Source of the DNA: UBA11865 sp041570195
GTDB lineage: Bacteria > Chloroflexota > Anaerolineae > Promineifilales > Promineifilaceae
Assembly: GCA_041570195.1 (NCBI GenBank)
Contig: JBFFWQ010000014.1
Span: 12,342 to 76,341, forward strand
DNA: 64,000 bases
Reading direction: 5' to 3'
This document shows, piece after piece, positions 54,340 through 63,378 of this stretch. The notes beneath the pieces are model-generated. The model ran no database searches, was not told where the DNA came from, and was given only the letters and a program-made list of their open reading frames with translations. The position numbers were made by a program, and so were the translations under genes. Each line of letters starts with the position of its first letter. Within the stretch, counting starts at the first letter, position 1.

Positions 54340-54975
54340 ATGAAGAGGTGTAACCTCATCTTCCTTCTCGCGCTCGTCATCTTGGGAGTCGCACAGGTCG
54401 CCTGTCAACCCTCGCTGTTGGTGCCAGAAGCCCAATCCCCGGAAGTCAGCGTCCTTGGCGTGTTTAGGCCGTGGACGGCCGAAACGCCAGTCGCGGATCG
54501 GCGCGTCGCACTTTGTGGTGGTCTAGGCGACCCTCGCGATGGCCTTTGCACCCTGATGGAGGATTCAGTTACTACGGATCGGCAGGGACGTTTTCAATTC
54601 TATGACGTGCCGGCCGGGATCTATTTCCTGCTCTATGATTCCGGATTGAGCGACTTCGACGAGGCGCTGGCCAAATGGGGTGGTAAAACGCTGCACTTCG
54701 GAGATCAGGAGTGGCTATCTGAATTCTTGGAAGTCGACTTGTCGGACGATGATTTTGAGTATCGAATTCCTGAAGGTATCTCCTTCTCGCCTCAGGCCGG
54801 CTGGCTTTCATCGTATTGCCTGTTGACCCTGCTGGTAGGCGAGTCGCCTTTCATCATCGCCCATGATCTGGAGCAAGCCAGTCATGACCGAGAGCTACAC
54901 TGCGCGTTGGTCAACGTTTTGCCGGACCAGCCAGCAAAGGTTGATATCCAGGTCCTGTACCTCGGCAAGCAGTGA
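54340..54975 (+). CDS. Lipoprotein with carboxypeptidase-regulatory-like fold
   Basis: ATG 54340 gives 211 residues starting with a signal peptide and lipobox (LGVAQVAC). After a short linker, one beta domain (about 35-110; DRRVALCGGLGD, TTDRQGRFQFYDVPAGIYFLLYDSG) resembles the carboxypeptidase-regulatory/SdrD-like fold. Longer starts from 54169 lack a signal peptide. Function unknown; it resembles the Cys-containing surface modules of the NBR1 lipoprotein at 15158. Confidence 0.75.
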   Translation: MKRCNLIFLLALVILGVAQVACQPSLLVPEAQSPEVSVLGVFRPWTAETPVADRRVALCGGLGDPRDGLCTLMEDSVTTDRQGRFQFYDVPAGIYFLLYDSGLSDFDEALAKWGGKTLHFGDQEWLSEFLEVDLSDDDFEYRIPEGISFSPQAGWLSSYCLLTLLVGESPFIIAHDLEQASHDRELHCALVNVLPDQPAKVDIQVLYLGKQ

Positions 54976-55135
54976 GGTGGTCACCAGCTTTCGGTAATTG
55001 CGCCTGCTGAACGCGGGTCAGCTACTGATATTTCTGGCCAGTTAAATACCAGGGCTTGATTCGCTTCCGTCACTGGCTTACAGTAGAATCCCCCCTGTTC
55101 TCAATCCCACTTCGCCAGTCTCAGGGTGCGCATTC

Positions 55136-56512
55136 ATGTCTCAGCAGCGTCCTTCCGAAAATCCAGATTCTAGGCCACGATCGGGGCCCTCGGCGTCGCT
55201 AAGGCAAGGTCTTGAGGAAAGAGTTTGGGTGGATTGGCGAACGAACTACTTCCCGATGTGGCTGGGCCAGGCCCTTTCATTGGTGGGCAGCCGGGTCGTG
55301 CAATTTGCCCTGATCTGGTACCTGACTCAAGAAACTGGCTCGGCGACCGTATTGGCCACGGCTACCCTGGTGGCCTTGGTGCCCGAGATCATCCTGAGCC
55401 CTATCGCCGGGGTCTATGTCGATCGCTGGGATCGTCAGATGGTAATGATCATCGCCGACGGCGTGGTCGCTCTGGTTTCTTGGCTGCTGGCGTTTCTGTT
55501 TTGGTTTGACGCGGTTGAGGTGTGGCATATCTACGTGATCATGTTTGTCCGGGCGATTGGCGGCAGTTTTCATTGGCCGGCCTTTCAGGCTTCGACGTCG
55601 TTGATGGTGCCCGAAGAACATATGACTCGGGTGAATGGCCTCAACCAGGCCATGAACGGCGTCTTGACTATTTTGGGCGCGCCATTGGGCGCCTTGTTGC
55701 TGGCTCTGTTGCCCTTGTACGGTGTCATGCTGGTCGACGTTGGCACGGCCGTGCTGGCTATTCTACCCCTGATAGTGGTGAATATACCCCTGCCGAAGCC
55801 CGGCCGCGCGGACGGCGATGAGGCGTCGGCTTTCTGGCCTGAGTTCTCGGCCGGTTTGCGTTACGTTGTGAGTTGGCGAGCTTTGATGGCTATCATCATC
55901 ATGGTCATGGTAGTTAAGATAGCGCTGACGCCGGCATTTTCACTGTTGCCGCTCCTGGTGAGCGATTATTTTGGCGGCGATGCTATGCAGTTGGGTTTGC
56001 TGGAAGCGATCGCAGGTATTGGGATGCTGCTGGGCGGTTTGATCTTAAGCGTGTGGGGTGGTTTCCGGCGGCGGATCTATACGTCGTTGGTTGGCTTTAT
56101 AGCCCTGGGAGCAAGTCTGTTGCTATTAGGCCTGACGCCGGCCGGACTCTTCAGCCTGGCCCTGGCCAGCGTTTTCTTTATCGGCTTGACGATCACGATG
56201 GTCGACGGCCCGATTATGGCTGTGCTGCAGACCACAGTCGCACCAGAAGTGCAGGGCCGGGTGTTCACTGTCATCGGTAGCCTGGTGGCTGTTACCTCAC
56301 CCCTTGGCCTAGTCATCGCCGGGCCGGCGACCGATTTGATTGGTCTAAAGACCTGGTATCTGCTGGCCGGCTCGGTCTGCATCATCATGGGGGCGCTGCT
56401 GTTTTTTGTTCCTGATGTGGTCCGTATTGAGGAACGATCTGCTCAGATCCAGGGGGAAATGGGGCAACCGGAGGGCCTGGAGCCCACTGGGTCAGGCACG
56501 ACCCACTTCTAA
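55136..56512 (+). CDS. MFS transporter, macrolide-efflux (MefA)-like
   Basis: The 458-residue protein has a hydrophilic N-terminus (1-40) and about twelve membrane helices. The MFS motif A-like loop reads AGVYVDRWDRQMVM, and the opening FPMWLGQALSLVGSRVVQFALIWYLTQ matches the MefA/enterobactin exporter-like branch. It probably exports small molecules such as macrolides or siderophores with a proton gradient. No partner lies in the same operon. Confidence 0.85.
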   Translation: MSQQRPSENPDSRPRSGPSASLRQGLEERVWVDWRTNYFPMWLGQALSLVGSRVVQFALIWYLTQETGSATVLATATLVALVPEIILSPIAGVYVDRWDRQMVMIIADGVVALVSWLLAFLFWFDAVEVWHIYVIMFVRAIGGSFHWPAFQASTSLMVPEEHMTRVNGLNQAMNGVLTILGAPLGALLLALLPLYGVMLVDVGTAVLAILPLIVVNIPLPKPGRADGDEASAFWPEFSAGLRYVVSWRALMAIIIMVMVVKIALTPAFSLLPLLVSDYFGGDAMQLGLLEAIAGIGMLLGGLILSVWGGFRRRIYTSLVGFIALGASLLLLGLTPAGLFSLALASVFFIGLTITMVDGPIMAVLQTTVAPEVQGRVFTVIGSLVAVTSPLGLVIAGPATDLIGLKTWYLLAGSVCIIMGALLFFVPDVVRIEERSAQIQGEMGQPEGLEPTGSGTTHF

Positions 56513-56679
56513 GAATTCCCGTGGCCGCAGGCCACGTTGTCAAGTCTGTCTGGCCCATAGAGCCCAGTGCACCAAACTTATCATCTTATGCTTTTAGAAA
56601 GCCCCTATGAAAAAGAGCTAGCCAACGGCCGCGAACGTGCTATAATGGAAAATAGAACAAATGTTCTCAAGGGGATTGA

Positions 56680-56889
56680 ATGCACGTCATGGATCTTGCC
56701 CAGGCCGGTATTGCTCTTAAATGTCGCTGCGGCGCCAATATGGCCGCCGATATGGTTGATATTCAATTCCACGACAGAGGCCAGGTGCGGATCAGCGGTC
56801 AGACAGTTCGCTGTTCAGCATGTGGCGCCATTTATAGAGAAGGGGAGCGATTGAAATACCGATTGGTGAGGATTGAAAGCAAATTTTAG
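56680..56889 (+). CDS. Mini zinc-ribbon protein, 69 residues
   Basis: ATG 56680 with AAGGGG upstream encodes 69 residues with CRCGANMA and VRCSACGAIYREGE, two CxC/CxxC knuckles of a zinc ribbon. It ends four residues after RLVRIES. It is convergent with the other zinc protein, their stops being separated by the hairpin at 56889-56917. Confidence 0.7.
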   Translation: MHVMDLAQAGIALKCRCGANMAADMVDIQFHDRGQVRISGQTVRCSACGAIYREGERLKYRLVRIESKF

Positions 56890-56917
56890 ATGAAACCATC
56901 ACTTTGACGGTTTCATC
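56889..56917. terminator. Perfect 9-bp hairpin between convergent zinc-protein genes
   Basis: GATGAAACC (56889-56897) pairs with GGTTTCATC (56909-56917) across an 11-base loop. It spans both stop codons. No T-run follows, so it may act as a bidirectional barrier or RNA stabiliser rather than a simple intrinsic terminator. Confidence 0.5.
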
Positions 56918-57119
56918 ACTTAGACGAGCTGCTTACTGGGATAATCAGCCAGCCACTGCCTTTACACCCAGTACAGATGCCTGTTCCCCCACAACGACGG
57001 CACTTCTTGAGATTGCCGGCCGGATCGATCCCCTCGCCGCCACAGCGCGGGCAGTTCCCTGTACCCTTGCAACCGCGACATTTCACGGCGCCTTGCTTTG
57101 CTTCCTTCTGTTTAGCCAT
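56916..57119 (-). CDS. DnaJ-type CxxCxGxG zinc-finger mini protein
   Basis: The 67-residue protein holds four CxxCxGxG-like repeats (CRGCKGTG, CPRCGGEG, CRRCGGTG, CTGCKGSG) as in the central zinc domain of DnaJ, without J or substrate domains. Such stand-alone domains may bind zinc and act as folding or redox helpers. A GAGAG box lies ten bases before the ATG. Confidence 0.8.
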   Translation of the reverse strand: MAKQKEAKQGAVKCRGCKGTGNCPRCGGEGIDPAGNLKKCRRCGGTGICTGCKGSGWLIIPVSSSSK

Positions 57120-57324
57120 AATAATCTCTCGCGCTGTTTATCCTGGCCATTGAGGTCGATCGGCCCATTATGTCAATATTACCCGAATAACTTCACCTTG
57201 TGCAAGTTAGCGCGTCCGCGCCACAAACGCCTGCTCGACAAACACAATGACATATATTTCGAGCAAAGTATACTTGATGCCAGAATAAGAACTGAAAGCT
57301 GAAAGCCAATTCGCAGGGCAAAAT

Positions 57325-58332
57325 ATGGAAAGACGCATCAAAGACCGCTATGGCGATACCATCTACCAGGAGGCGTTAGCCCGATATGATATTAAACCTG
57401 CCCGAGTAACACCCTTGGACGGTTTTGAAAGTTTCATCTACGAGTTTACTCGCGATGAACAACAATACATCCTGCGCATTAGCCACAGCTTGCGCCGTAG
57501 ACCAGACCAGATCGCCGGGGAAGTCGACTGGATCAACTACCTGGCCGATGGTGGCGTGCCGGCCGCTCGCGCCGTTAGTTCAGCCCAGAACAACCTGGTC
57601 GAAGCCATCGACGATGGACATGAGGGATTCTTTTTAGCCACTGCATTTGAGAAGGCGCCCGGGAACCACATCAAACCCGAAGCCTGGAACGGCGACTTCT
57701 TTGAGCGCTACGGCCGTTTGCTCGGCCGTATGCACGCCCTAAGCCAAGAGTACCGGCCGCCAAAGACGGCCTGGCGACGGCCGGAATGGAACGATCCTGA
57801 GATGCTCGATTTGAAGCCGTGGATACCGGCCTCGGAACCGTTGGTGATGGAAAGATGGTTAGAGTTGGAAGCCCATCTGGCGACTCTACCGAAAGACACG
57901 GCCGGCTATGGCCTGATACACCAGGATGCTCACGCCGGCAACTTTTTCGTCGACGAGGACGGCCGCATAACCCTGTTCGATTTTGACGACAGCATTTACG
58001 GCTGGTACGGCTACGACATCGCCATCGCACTATTCTATGCCATCATGGGCGAACCGGACTGGCCGGCCTTCACCCGCTCATTCCTATCTCGATTTCTCAC
58101 AGGATATGCCCAGGAGAACAGGCTACCGCCAGCCTGGCTACGAGAAATACCGCATTTTCTGAAACTGCGTGAAATCGATCTCTATGCCGTCATTCATCGC
58201 AGTTTCGACGTCCAGAATCTGGACCATCCCTGGGTGATTCGCTACATGGACGGCCGGCGCGAACGAATCGAGGCCGGCTTACCTTACATTGACTTTGACT
58301 TCGCTTCCATGGGGAGCCACCTGGGCGAATAA
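57325..58332 (+). CDS. APH/choline kinase-like phosphotransferase
   Basis: The 335-residue protein has the aminoglycoside phosphotransferase fold: GFESFIYEF, YILRISHS with the ATP Lys replaced by Arg, GEVDWINYL, the catalytic loop HQDAHAGNFF and TLFDFDDSIYGWYGYDIA with the Mg-binding Asp. It resembles homoserine/fructosamine kinase-like branches. Substrate unknown. Its stop overlaps the start of the next gene (TAATG), so translation is coupled. Confidence 0.85.
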   Translation: MERRIKDRYGDTIYQEALARYDIKPARVTPLDGFESFIYEFTRDEQQYILRISHSLRRRPDQIAGEVDWINYLADGGVPAARAVSSAQNNLVEAIDDGHEGFFLATAFEKAPGNHIKPEAWNGDFFERYGRLLGRMHALSQEYRPPKTAWRRPEWNDPEMLDLKPWIPASEPLVMERWLELEAHLATLPKDTAGYGLIHQDAHAGNFFVDEDGRITLFDFDDSIYGWYGYDIAIALFYAIMGEPDWPAFTRSFLSRFLTGYAQENRLPPAWLREIPHFLKLREIDLYAVIHRSFDVQNLDHPWVIRYMDGRRERIEAGLPYIDFDFASMGSHLGE

Positions 58333-59468
58333 TGGACGGCCCGCCTAGAGCCCTCGAAGCCCCGCGCCGGCTGCAGGCGGTTGACGCATTGCGGGGCTTG
58401 ATCATCATCTTGATGGCTCTCGATCACGCCAATCACTTCGTCGCCCAGAAGCACTCGCCAGGAGAGTATTGGGGCGGAGCATTTCCGGCCTATTCTGAAA
58501 CATTGCCGTTCCTGACCCGCTTGGTTACCCACTTGGCGGCGCCTGGCTTCTTTTTCCTCATGGGCGTTGGCATGGCCTTATATGCGACTGGACGTGCCCA
58601 AGCAGGCCAAAATCGTTGGCGGATCATGAGCCATTTCTGGATTCGCGGAGCGCTATTGATCGCCCTGCAGTTCCTTGTAATCAACCGGGCCTGGGAGTTG
58701 TCGCCAGGCGGGTGGGGGCTAAACATCTATGTCGGGGTGCTCTTCGCTCTAGGCGGCGCTATGATCATCAGTAGTTTGCTGATATGGCTCAAGCCTGGCT
58801 ATCTGATATTGCTGGCCGGCTTGCTTCTCATCGGCACCGAAATGATTCATCCCAATCCGGCCGTTTGGAACCAGGTGAATCTGACTGTCTTTGAGCGCCT
58901 GTTCATTCATCCGGCCGGCGATCTCAATCTCTGGTCAAATTACCCCATCTTGCCTTGGCTGGAACTTGCTGTCTTGGGCTTGGCTTATGGTATCTGGTTA
59001 ACGCGCGAACCTGAGAGGACCTATCGTTGGGGAGCGATAGTGGGCGTGGGCTTTCTGGTTCTGTTCGTGTTGCTGCGAGCTGCAGATGGTTTTGGCAATA
59101 TCCGCCCTGCAGCCGGTTCGTCTTGGATTGACTTTCTCAACGTGGTCAAATACCCGCCAAGCCTGACTTTCACATTCCTGACCATGGGCGTCAACTTGAT
59201 CGCGCTGGGCTTATTCAGCCGTATCGCCGAGAAGCGGGCAATGTTGCTGCGGCCTCTGGTCGTTTACGGCCGGACACCTCTCTTTTTCTACCTAGTGCAC
59301 CTTTTCTTATATGCGGCGCTGGGTCACCTGTTCACGCCACATGGAACCAGCATCCCGCGCATGATCCCCTACTGGATATTGGGCCTGCTTATCCTTTACC
59401 CTCTCTGCTTGTGGTTTGCCCGGGCCAGAAGCAGCCGGCCGGCCGGATCACCGGTGCGCTATTTGTAG
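58332..59468 (+). CDS. DUF1624/HGSNAT-like multipass membrane protein
   Basis: The 378-residue protein has about ten membrane helices and the family start RLQAVDALRGLIIILMALDHANHFV, with the conserved Arg-Gly and Asp-His of DUF1624/heparan-glucosaminide acetyltransferase-like proteins. HFWIRGALLI and YGRTPLFFYLVHLF follow the pattern. These proteins are thought to transfer acyl groups across the membrane, but that is unproven for this gene. It is translationally coupled to the APH-like kinase, which suggests shared modification of a sugar or amino substrate. Confidence 0.8.
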   Translation: MDGPPRALEAPRRLQAVDALRGLIIILMALDHANHFVAQKHSPGEYWGGAFPAYSETLPFLTRLVTHLAAPGFFFLMGVGMALYATGRAQAGQNRWRIMSHFWIRGALLIALQFLVINRAWELSPGGWGLNIYVGVLFALGGAMIISSLLIWLKPGYLILLAGLLLIGTEMIHPNPAVWNQVNLTVFERLFIHPAGDLNLWSNYPILPWLELAVLGLAYGIWLTREPERTYRWGAIVGVGFLVLFVLLRAADGFGNIRPAAGSSWIDFLNVVKYPPSLTFTFLTMGVNLIALGLFSRIAEKRAMLLRPLVVYGRTPLFFYLVHLFLYAALGHLFTPHGTSIPRMIPYWILGLLILYPLCLWFARARSSRPAGSPVRYL

Positions 59469-59626
59469 ATGCCTGCAACGTTTCGCCGAAGGCGGTCGTA
59501 AAGGTGAGCATGAAAGATACCGTTGACTGTTCGCCGACTATAGTAGCTGCCGACCTGTTCGGTCGGTTTTGTTCTTGTCTCGCGGTAATTTCATCGACAG
59601 CTGTTGGCTGAACTGAGGAGATTGTG

Positions 59627-60022
59627 ATGCGTGATCGACCCCTGGGTGTGACTATTCTGGCCGTCTTGATGATGCTGTTGGGTCTATCGACCGTTTGTGG
59701 TGGTCTATTTGATCTGGCCGGATTCAGCCTTGGCTTCATTGGCAGCCTATTTGGCGCTGGTCCTTCTTTGGGCGCTGGGTTTTCGGCTTTCTTCAACATT
59801 GTCTGGGGAATGTTGGCCATCTTGTTGGGCCTAGGAACGTGGCGCTTGCTATCTATAGCCTGGTTAGGTACAGTAATCGTTCTGGCTGTGCGACTGGTTT
59901 ACTTCGTATACGCGCTCATCGGGCCGCCCGGAATTGACTGGATTGGCACATTGATTACGCTGGCCTTGCTGGTTTACCTGACCCGGCCGGGCGTAAAAGG
60001 TCGTTTTGGGAGTCAACTATAG
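59627..60022 (+). CDS. Small four-helix membrane protein, paralog A
   Basis: ATG 59627 with GAGGAG upstream gives 131 residues; GTG 59624 is in frame but too close to the ribosome binding site. Helices lie near 8-28, 34-50, 55-78 and 90-115. The pattern PLGVTILAVLMMLLGLS and FNIVWGMLAILLGLG is shared with the next gene. Family unknown, resembling small Chloroflexota-type membrane proteins. The next gene begins one base before its stop. Confidence 0.65.
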   Translation: MRDRPLGVTILAVLMMLLGLSTVCGGLFDLAGFSLGFIGSLFGAGPSLGAGFSAFFNIVWGMLAILLGLGTWRLLSIAWLGTVIVLAVRLVYFVYALIGPPGIDWIGTLITLALLVYLTRPGVKGRFGSQL

Positions 60023-60408
60023 TGAAGCAATTACCGACGGGGGTCGCCATACTCTCCGCTCTGGCAGCTTTTGCCGGCCTTTGGTCACTATGCACCGGCG
60101 CGTTTTCGCTGGGCATGGTCAGTACAGGCAGCCTGGGCGACATCATGGGCGTTGTTGAAACTGATGGGCTAGGCTTGAGCAGCATATACAACATCGTTTG
60201 GGGCCTATTGGCCCTCTTCTTCGCCTGGGGACTATGGAATCTAAAGAACTGGGCCCGCATTGGCACATTGGCGCTTCAATTCTTTAACCTGATCGCGGCG
60301 GTTATAGCATTGATTGGCTCGGGGACAGTGAACTGGATTGGTGCGTTGCTAAGCATCATCATCATTGTCTATTTGATGCAAGGTCGCATTCGCCAGGCGT
60401 TCGACTAG
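60022..60408 (+). CDS. Small four-helix membrane protein, paralog B
   Basis: The 128-residue product parallels paralog A: LPTGVAILSALAAFAGLWS, then YNIVWGLLALFFAWGLW, NWARIGTLALQF and WIGALLSIIIIVYL. GTG 60022 overlaps the stop of A, so both are coupled and probably form a hetero-oligomer. The tandem arose by duplication. A terminator hairpin follows. Confidence 0.65.
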   Translation: MKQLPTGVAILSALAAFAGLWSLCTGAFSLGMVSTGSLGDIMGVVETDGLGLSSIYNIVWGLLALFFAWGLWNLKNWARIGTLALQFFNLIAAVIALIGSGTVNWIGALLSIIIIVYLMQGRIRQAFD

Positions 60409-60479
60409 CTTCCCGACAACGACCGAGACGACAGACGTAGTTTCCCTGTTCCAGCGAAAACGGCAATATTGATGACGAA

Positions 60480-60525
60480 AGCCGGCGCAGCGTTAATAAA
60501 CGCACACGCCGGCTCAATCATTTTT
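60480..60525 (+). terminator. Intrinsic terminator after the tandem membrane genes
   Basis: AGCCGGCG (60480-60487) pairs with CGCCGGCT (60507-60514), with a smaller inner stem GCGTT/AACGC, followed by ATCATTTTT (60517-60525). It lies between convergent genes. Confidence 0.7.
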
Positions 60526-60560
60526 CAGAATGTCTACTGCCCGCCACCGGCCAAACCTGG

Positions 60561-62183
60561 CTATGGATTAGCAGTCGCCGTCAATGCTCGAGCACCGTCC
60601 TCTCGGTGCATATCCAACATGTCGCCGTCTATGACATAGGTCGCTACTGACTCGAGGGCGGCCAGAAACTCATTTTCTTGCTCCATGATGCCTTCGGGTT
60701 CGGTGCACGCCATCTCGGTGTTCGCCAAAGGACCTACCAATATCTGGGCTTCGTTCAGTTCATAAGGCCCGCTGTAGTCATTGCAGCCGGCCGAACCGCT
60801 CACAGTTTCGCCGGCGAATAGCATGGTCAATTTCGTGCCGGTGATCACGCTGACTACGCCGCCCCGACCGTTGTTGTAGCTGATCACCGTCCAGGGTGTG
60901 TCTTCCAGTGAGGCCGATTCGGCGACGGTGAAGACGGCCGCCAACTCGCCGCTTTCGCTGGTGAATTCTAGCCGGTTGGCGATGATGCGATAGCTTACAG
61001 CAGATTGCAGTGCTGCCAGAAAGGTCGCCTCCTGTTCCATGATGCCTTCAGGTTCACCGCACATCATCATCGTGCTCGCCAACGGCCCAATCGATATCAA
61101 GGAGCCGCTCAATTCGTACGGCCCGCTGTAGTTGTTGCAGCCGGCCGAGCCACCCACCGTGCCATTTTCAAATAGGGCGGTGATCCGAGTGTCGGGCAAG
61201 ACGCCTTTCATGGCCTGCTGGCCATCATTATAAGATACCAATTGCCATATGGTCCCTTCCATAAGGGCCGGGGCAATGATGTCGTAACTCAAGATGGTTT
61301 CTCCCTTTTCATCTAGCAATGAAAGTTGTTCGTTGCCGGCTTGGAAGCTAGTTACAGACTCCAACGCTTCCACATAGGTGTTTTGCTGATCCAGCAGAAC
61401 CTGGGGGCATGGGACGCCCGTGGTGGCCAGTTCGCCAAAGGCCATACTATCGCCGGACGTTTCATAATGGCCGGAAAATCTGTTGCAGCCGGCTGAGCCG
61501 ATGACCTGGCCATTGAACAGGCCAAGGGTGAGTTCGCTGCCTTCCAACGGCCGCTGGCCATTCAGGGTATTCACTATCCAGACCGTGTCGTTAAGATCCG
61601 GCACCGGCTCTGACTTGTCTAACACATCTACCTGCGTCAATTGAACGCTGGAGCCGCCAGCCGGCGGATTCGCGATATTGCTCTCAGCGACCAGGAGCTC
61701 GTAGACGTAGCCTTCCTCGTACTCAAAACCGTCAATCTCGCTGTAATACAAGAGCCAATCATCTTCCGGCCTTTCTTTGTACTGGTAACAGAGTTGAGGT
61801 CCTTCACCTTGACACTCGACACGTTCTGGGCCAATGTACACCGTCCTGATCGCCACCGGTTCCCGGCTTACTTCTTCGACTAGGACCAAATTGAGCGACG
61901 ACCCGCCGGCCGGCGGATCGTCAACGGTCTTTTCCTCGACCGTGAGCTCGTACAGGAAACCTTCCTGGTAATCAAATCCCTCGATCGGTTGGTACCAAAG
62001 CTGCCAGTCATCCTCTGCGTCCTCCTTGATGAGTAGGCACATCTGTGGGCCTTCACCCTGGCATTCGACCATAGTCGGCGCGACGAGGATATTCTTCTCG
62101 ACGCCGCTTCCGCCGCCGCAGGCGGCCAGTAGCAGGACTAGAAACATAGCGATCAGCAATGGTCCCAGTGAGCGTCTGTTCAT
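60561..62183 (-). CDS. Lipoprotein with two DUF4377-like and three META (HslJ-like) domains
   Basis: ATG 62183 with GGAG upstream gives 540 residues starting with a signal peptide and lipobox LLLLAAC. Residues about 30-190 contain two DUF4377-like repeats, each with VECQGEGPQ-C and PPAGGSS. Residues about 197-540 contain three META/HslJ-like domains with GSAGCN-x-[FY]SG (SAGCNRFSG, SAGCNNYSG, SAGCNDYSG) and C-containing LANTEMACTEPEG ends. META domains are linked to heat-inducible outer-envelope proteins in other bacteria. The last two are most alike (EPEGIMEQE repeated), showing recent duplication. Confidence 0.85.
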   Translation of the reverse strand: MNRRSLGPLLIAMFLVLLLAACGGGSGVEKNILVAPTMVECQGEGPQMCLLIKEDAEDDWQLWYQPIEGFDYQEGFLYELTVEEKTVDDPPAGGSSLNLVLVEEVSREPVAIRTVYIGPERVECQGEGPQLCYQYKERPEDDWLLYYSEIDGFEYEEGYVYELLVAESNIANPPAGGSSVQLTQVDVLDKSEPVPDLNDTVWIVNTLNGQRPLEGSELTLGLFNGQVIGSAGCNRFSGHYETSGDSMAFGELATTGVPCPQVLLDQQNTYVEALESVTSFQAGNEQLSLLDEKGETILSYDIIAPALMEGTIWQLVSYNDGQQAMKGVLPDTRITALFENGTVGGSAGCNNYSGPYELSGSLISIGPLASTMMMCGEPEGIMEQEATFLAALQSAVSYRIIANRLEFTSESGELAAVFTVAESASLEDTPWTVISYNNGRGGVVSVITGTKLTMLFAGETVSGSAGCNDYSGPYELNEAQILVGPLANTEMACTEPEGIMEQENEFLAALESVATYVIDGDMLDMHREDGARALTATANP

Positions 62184-62555
62184 GGTACTTCTCCTAGTAG
62201 TTAGGTGCGCAGCGCCTTTCTCAGCGCACGGCACAAGGTCTCATCCCGCAAATCGAGCGCCGCGAGATTTGCGCCACACAACGAGCGAAATGCCTTTCTT
62301 CACGCCACTTGCTAACGAGCACGAGCCACCCGACCAGTTTACCGCCGGTCGGGCATGCCAGGCAAGTAGGCAATTTCATCGTCAGGTCGCTACCTGGTCC
62401 GGCTGACCGTTCCAAGGAAGGCCCACTTGTGACCCTCTTCGACTGCAGGTCCACGAAGTATTTGACAAATTAACGCCGCCAACTATCATTTTGTTCCCGG
62501 CCGCAGCAAGTTACCGTGATCGAGGCCGACACCATTAATTGAGGCGTCTAGCGTT
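62184..62555. other. 372-base divergent intergenic region, no gene seen
   Basis: Short frames only. It should contain promoters for the META lipoprotein and the amidotransferase; none is obvious. Confidence 0.5.
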
Positions 62556-63281
62556 ATGAATTTGAGCATACTGTTATTGCAGGCCCGAGAGGCTGATGAC
62601 GAGGCCAAAAGTGAGGAGCGACTATCGTTTGCAGAAATGGCCGGAATCGACGTGAGGCAGATTGTCCCCCTGGACTTACTAAGGGAGACGCCGACGCTGG
62701 AACAGATCCAGGGCTATGATGCGTTGATGGTCGGCGGCAGCGGTGCATACTATGTTAGCAAGGGCAACCTTCCAGGTTTCGAGAGGCTCCTGGAGGTGTT
62801 ACGCGAAGTCGTCCAAATTGGCCATCCGACATTCGCCTCGTGCTTTGGCTTTCAGCTTCTGGTCGAGGCCCTGGGCGGCGATGTCGTGTATGATCCGGAC
62901 AATATGGAGGTTGGCACGTATCCATTGCGCCTGACAACCGCGGGCAGGAAGGATGAGCTTTTTGGCTACCTACCGGTGGAATTTCGGGCCCAATTGGGGC
63001 ACAAGGATCGGGCCGACAGATTACCAAAAGGAGTCGAGAATCTTGCCAGCGGCCACAACGCCACCATTCAGGCTCTACGAGTGCCCGGTAAACCGATCTG
63101 GGCCACTCAGTTTCACCCCGAGCTGTCCAAGGAAGAGAATCTGAAACGATTTGACCGCTATCTGGATGGCTACGCGGCGCTGATGAGCCAGGACGAACTT
63201 CAGGAGACGCTGGCTCGATTTGACCATAGTCCAGAGGCGAACGATCTCATCGCCCGCTTCTTGCAGTTAGTGTTCCCTTAG
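62556..63281 (+). CDS. Class I glutamine amidotransferase-like protein (GMP synthase GATase-like)
   Basis: The 241-residue protein has the nucleophile elbow ASCFGFQLL with Cys near residue 95, GGSGAYYV, GHNATIQALRV and the catalytic His/Glu in ATQFHPELSK. This fits stand-alone GATase1 proteins related to GuaA N-terminal or YfeJ-like amidotransferases. No synthase domain is fused. Acceptor substrate unknown. Confidence 0.85.
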   Translation: MNLSILLLQAREADDEAKSEERLSFAEMAGIDVRQIVPLDLLRETPTLEQIQGYDALMVGGSGAYYVSKGNLPGFERLLEVLREVVQIGHPTFASCFGFQLLVEALGGDVVYDPDNMEVGTYPLRLTTAGRKDELFGYLPVEFRAQLGHKDRADRLPKGVENLASGHNATIQALRVPGKPIWATQFHPELSKEENLKRFDRYLDGYAALMSQDELQETLARFDHSPEANDLIARFLQLVFP

Positions 63282-63378
63282 TTGTGACCGGGGGACTGGG
63301 GAGAGCCGGCAGCGTCGCTAGGCCTGCACGATCATCCGCAGAATGCAAGGCTCGCATGAGGGAAATCGGTCATAGAAG

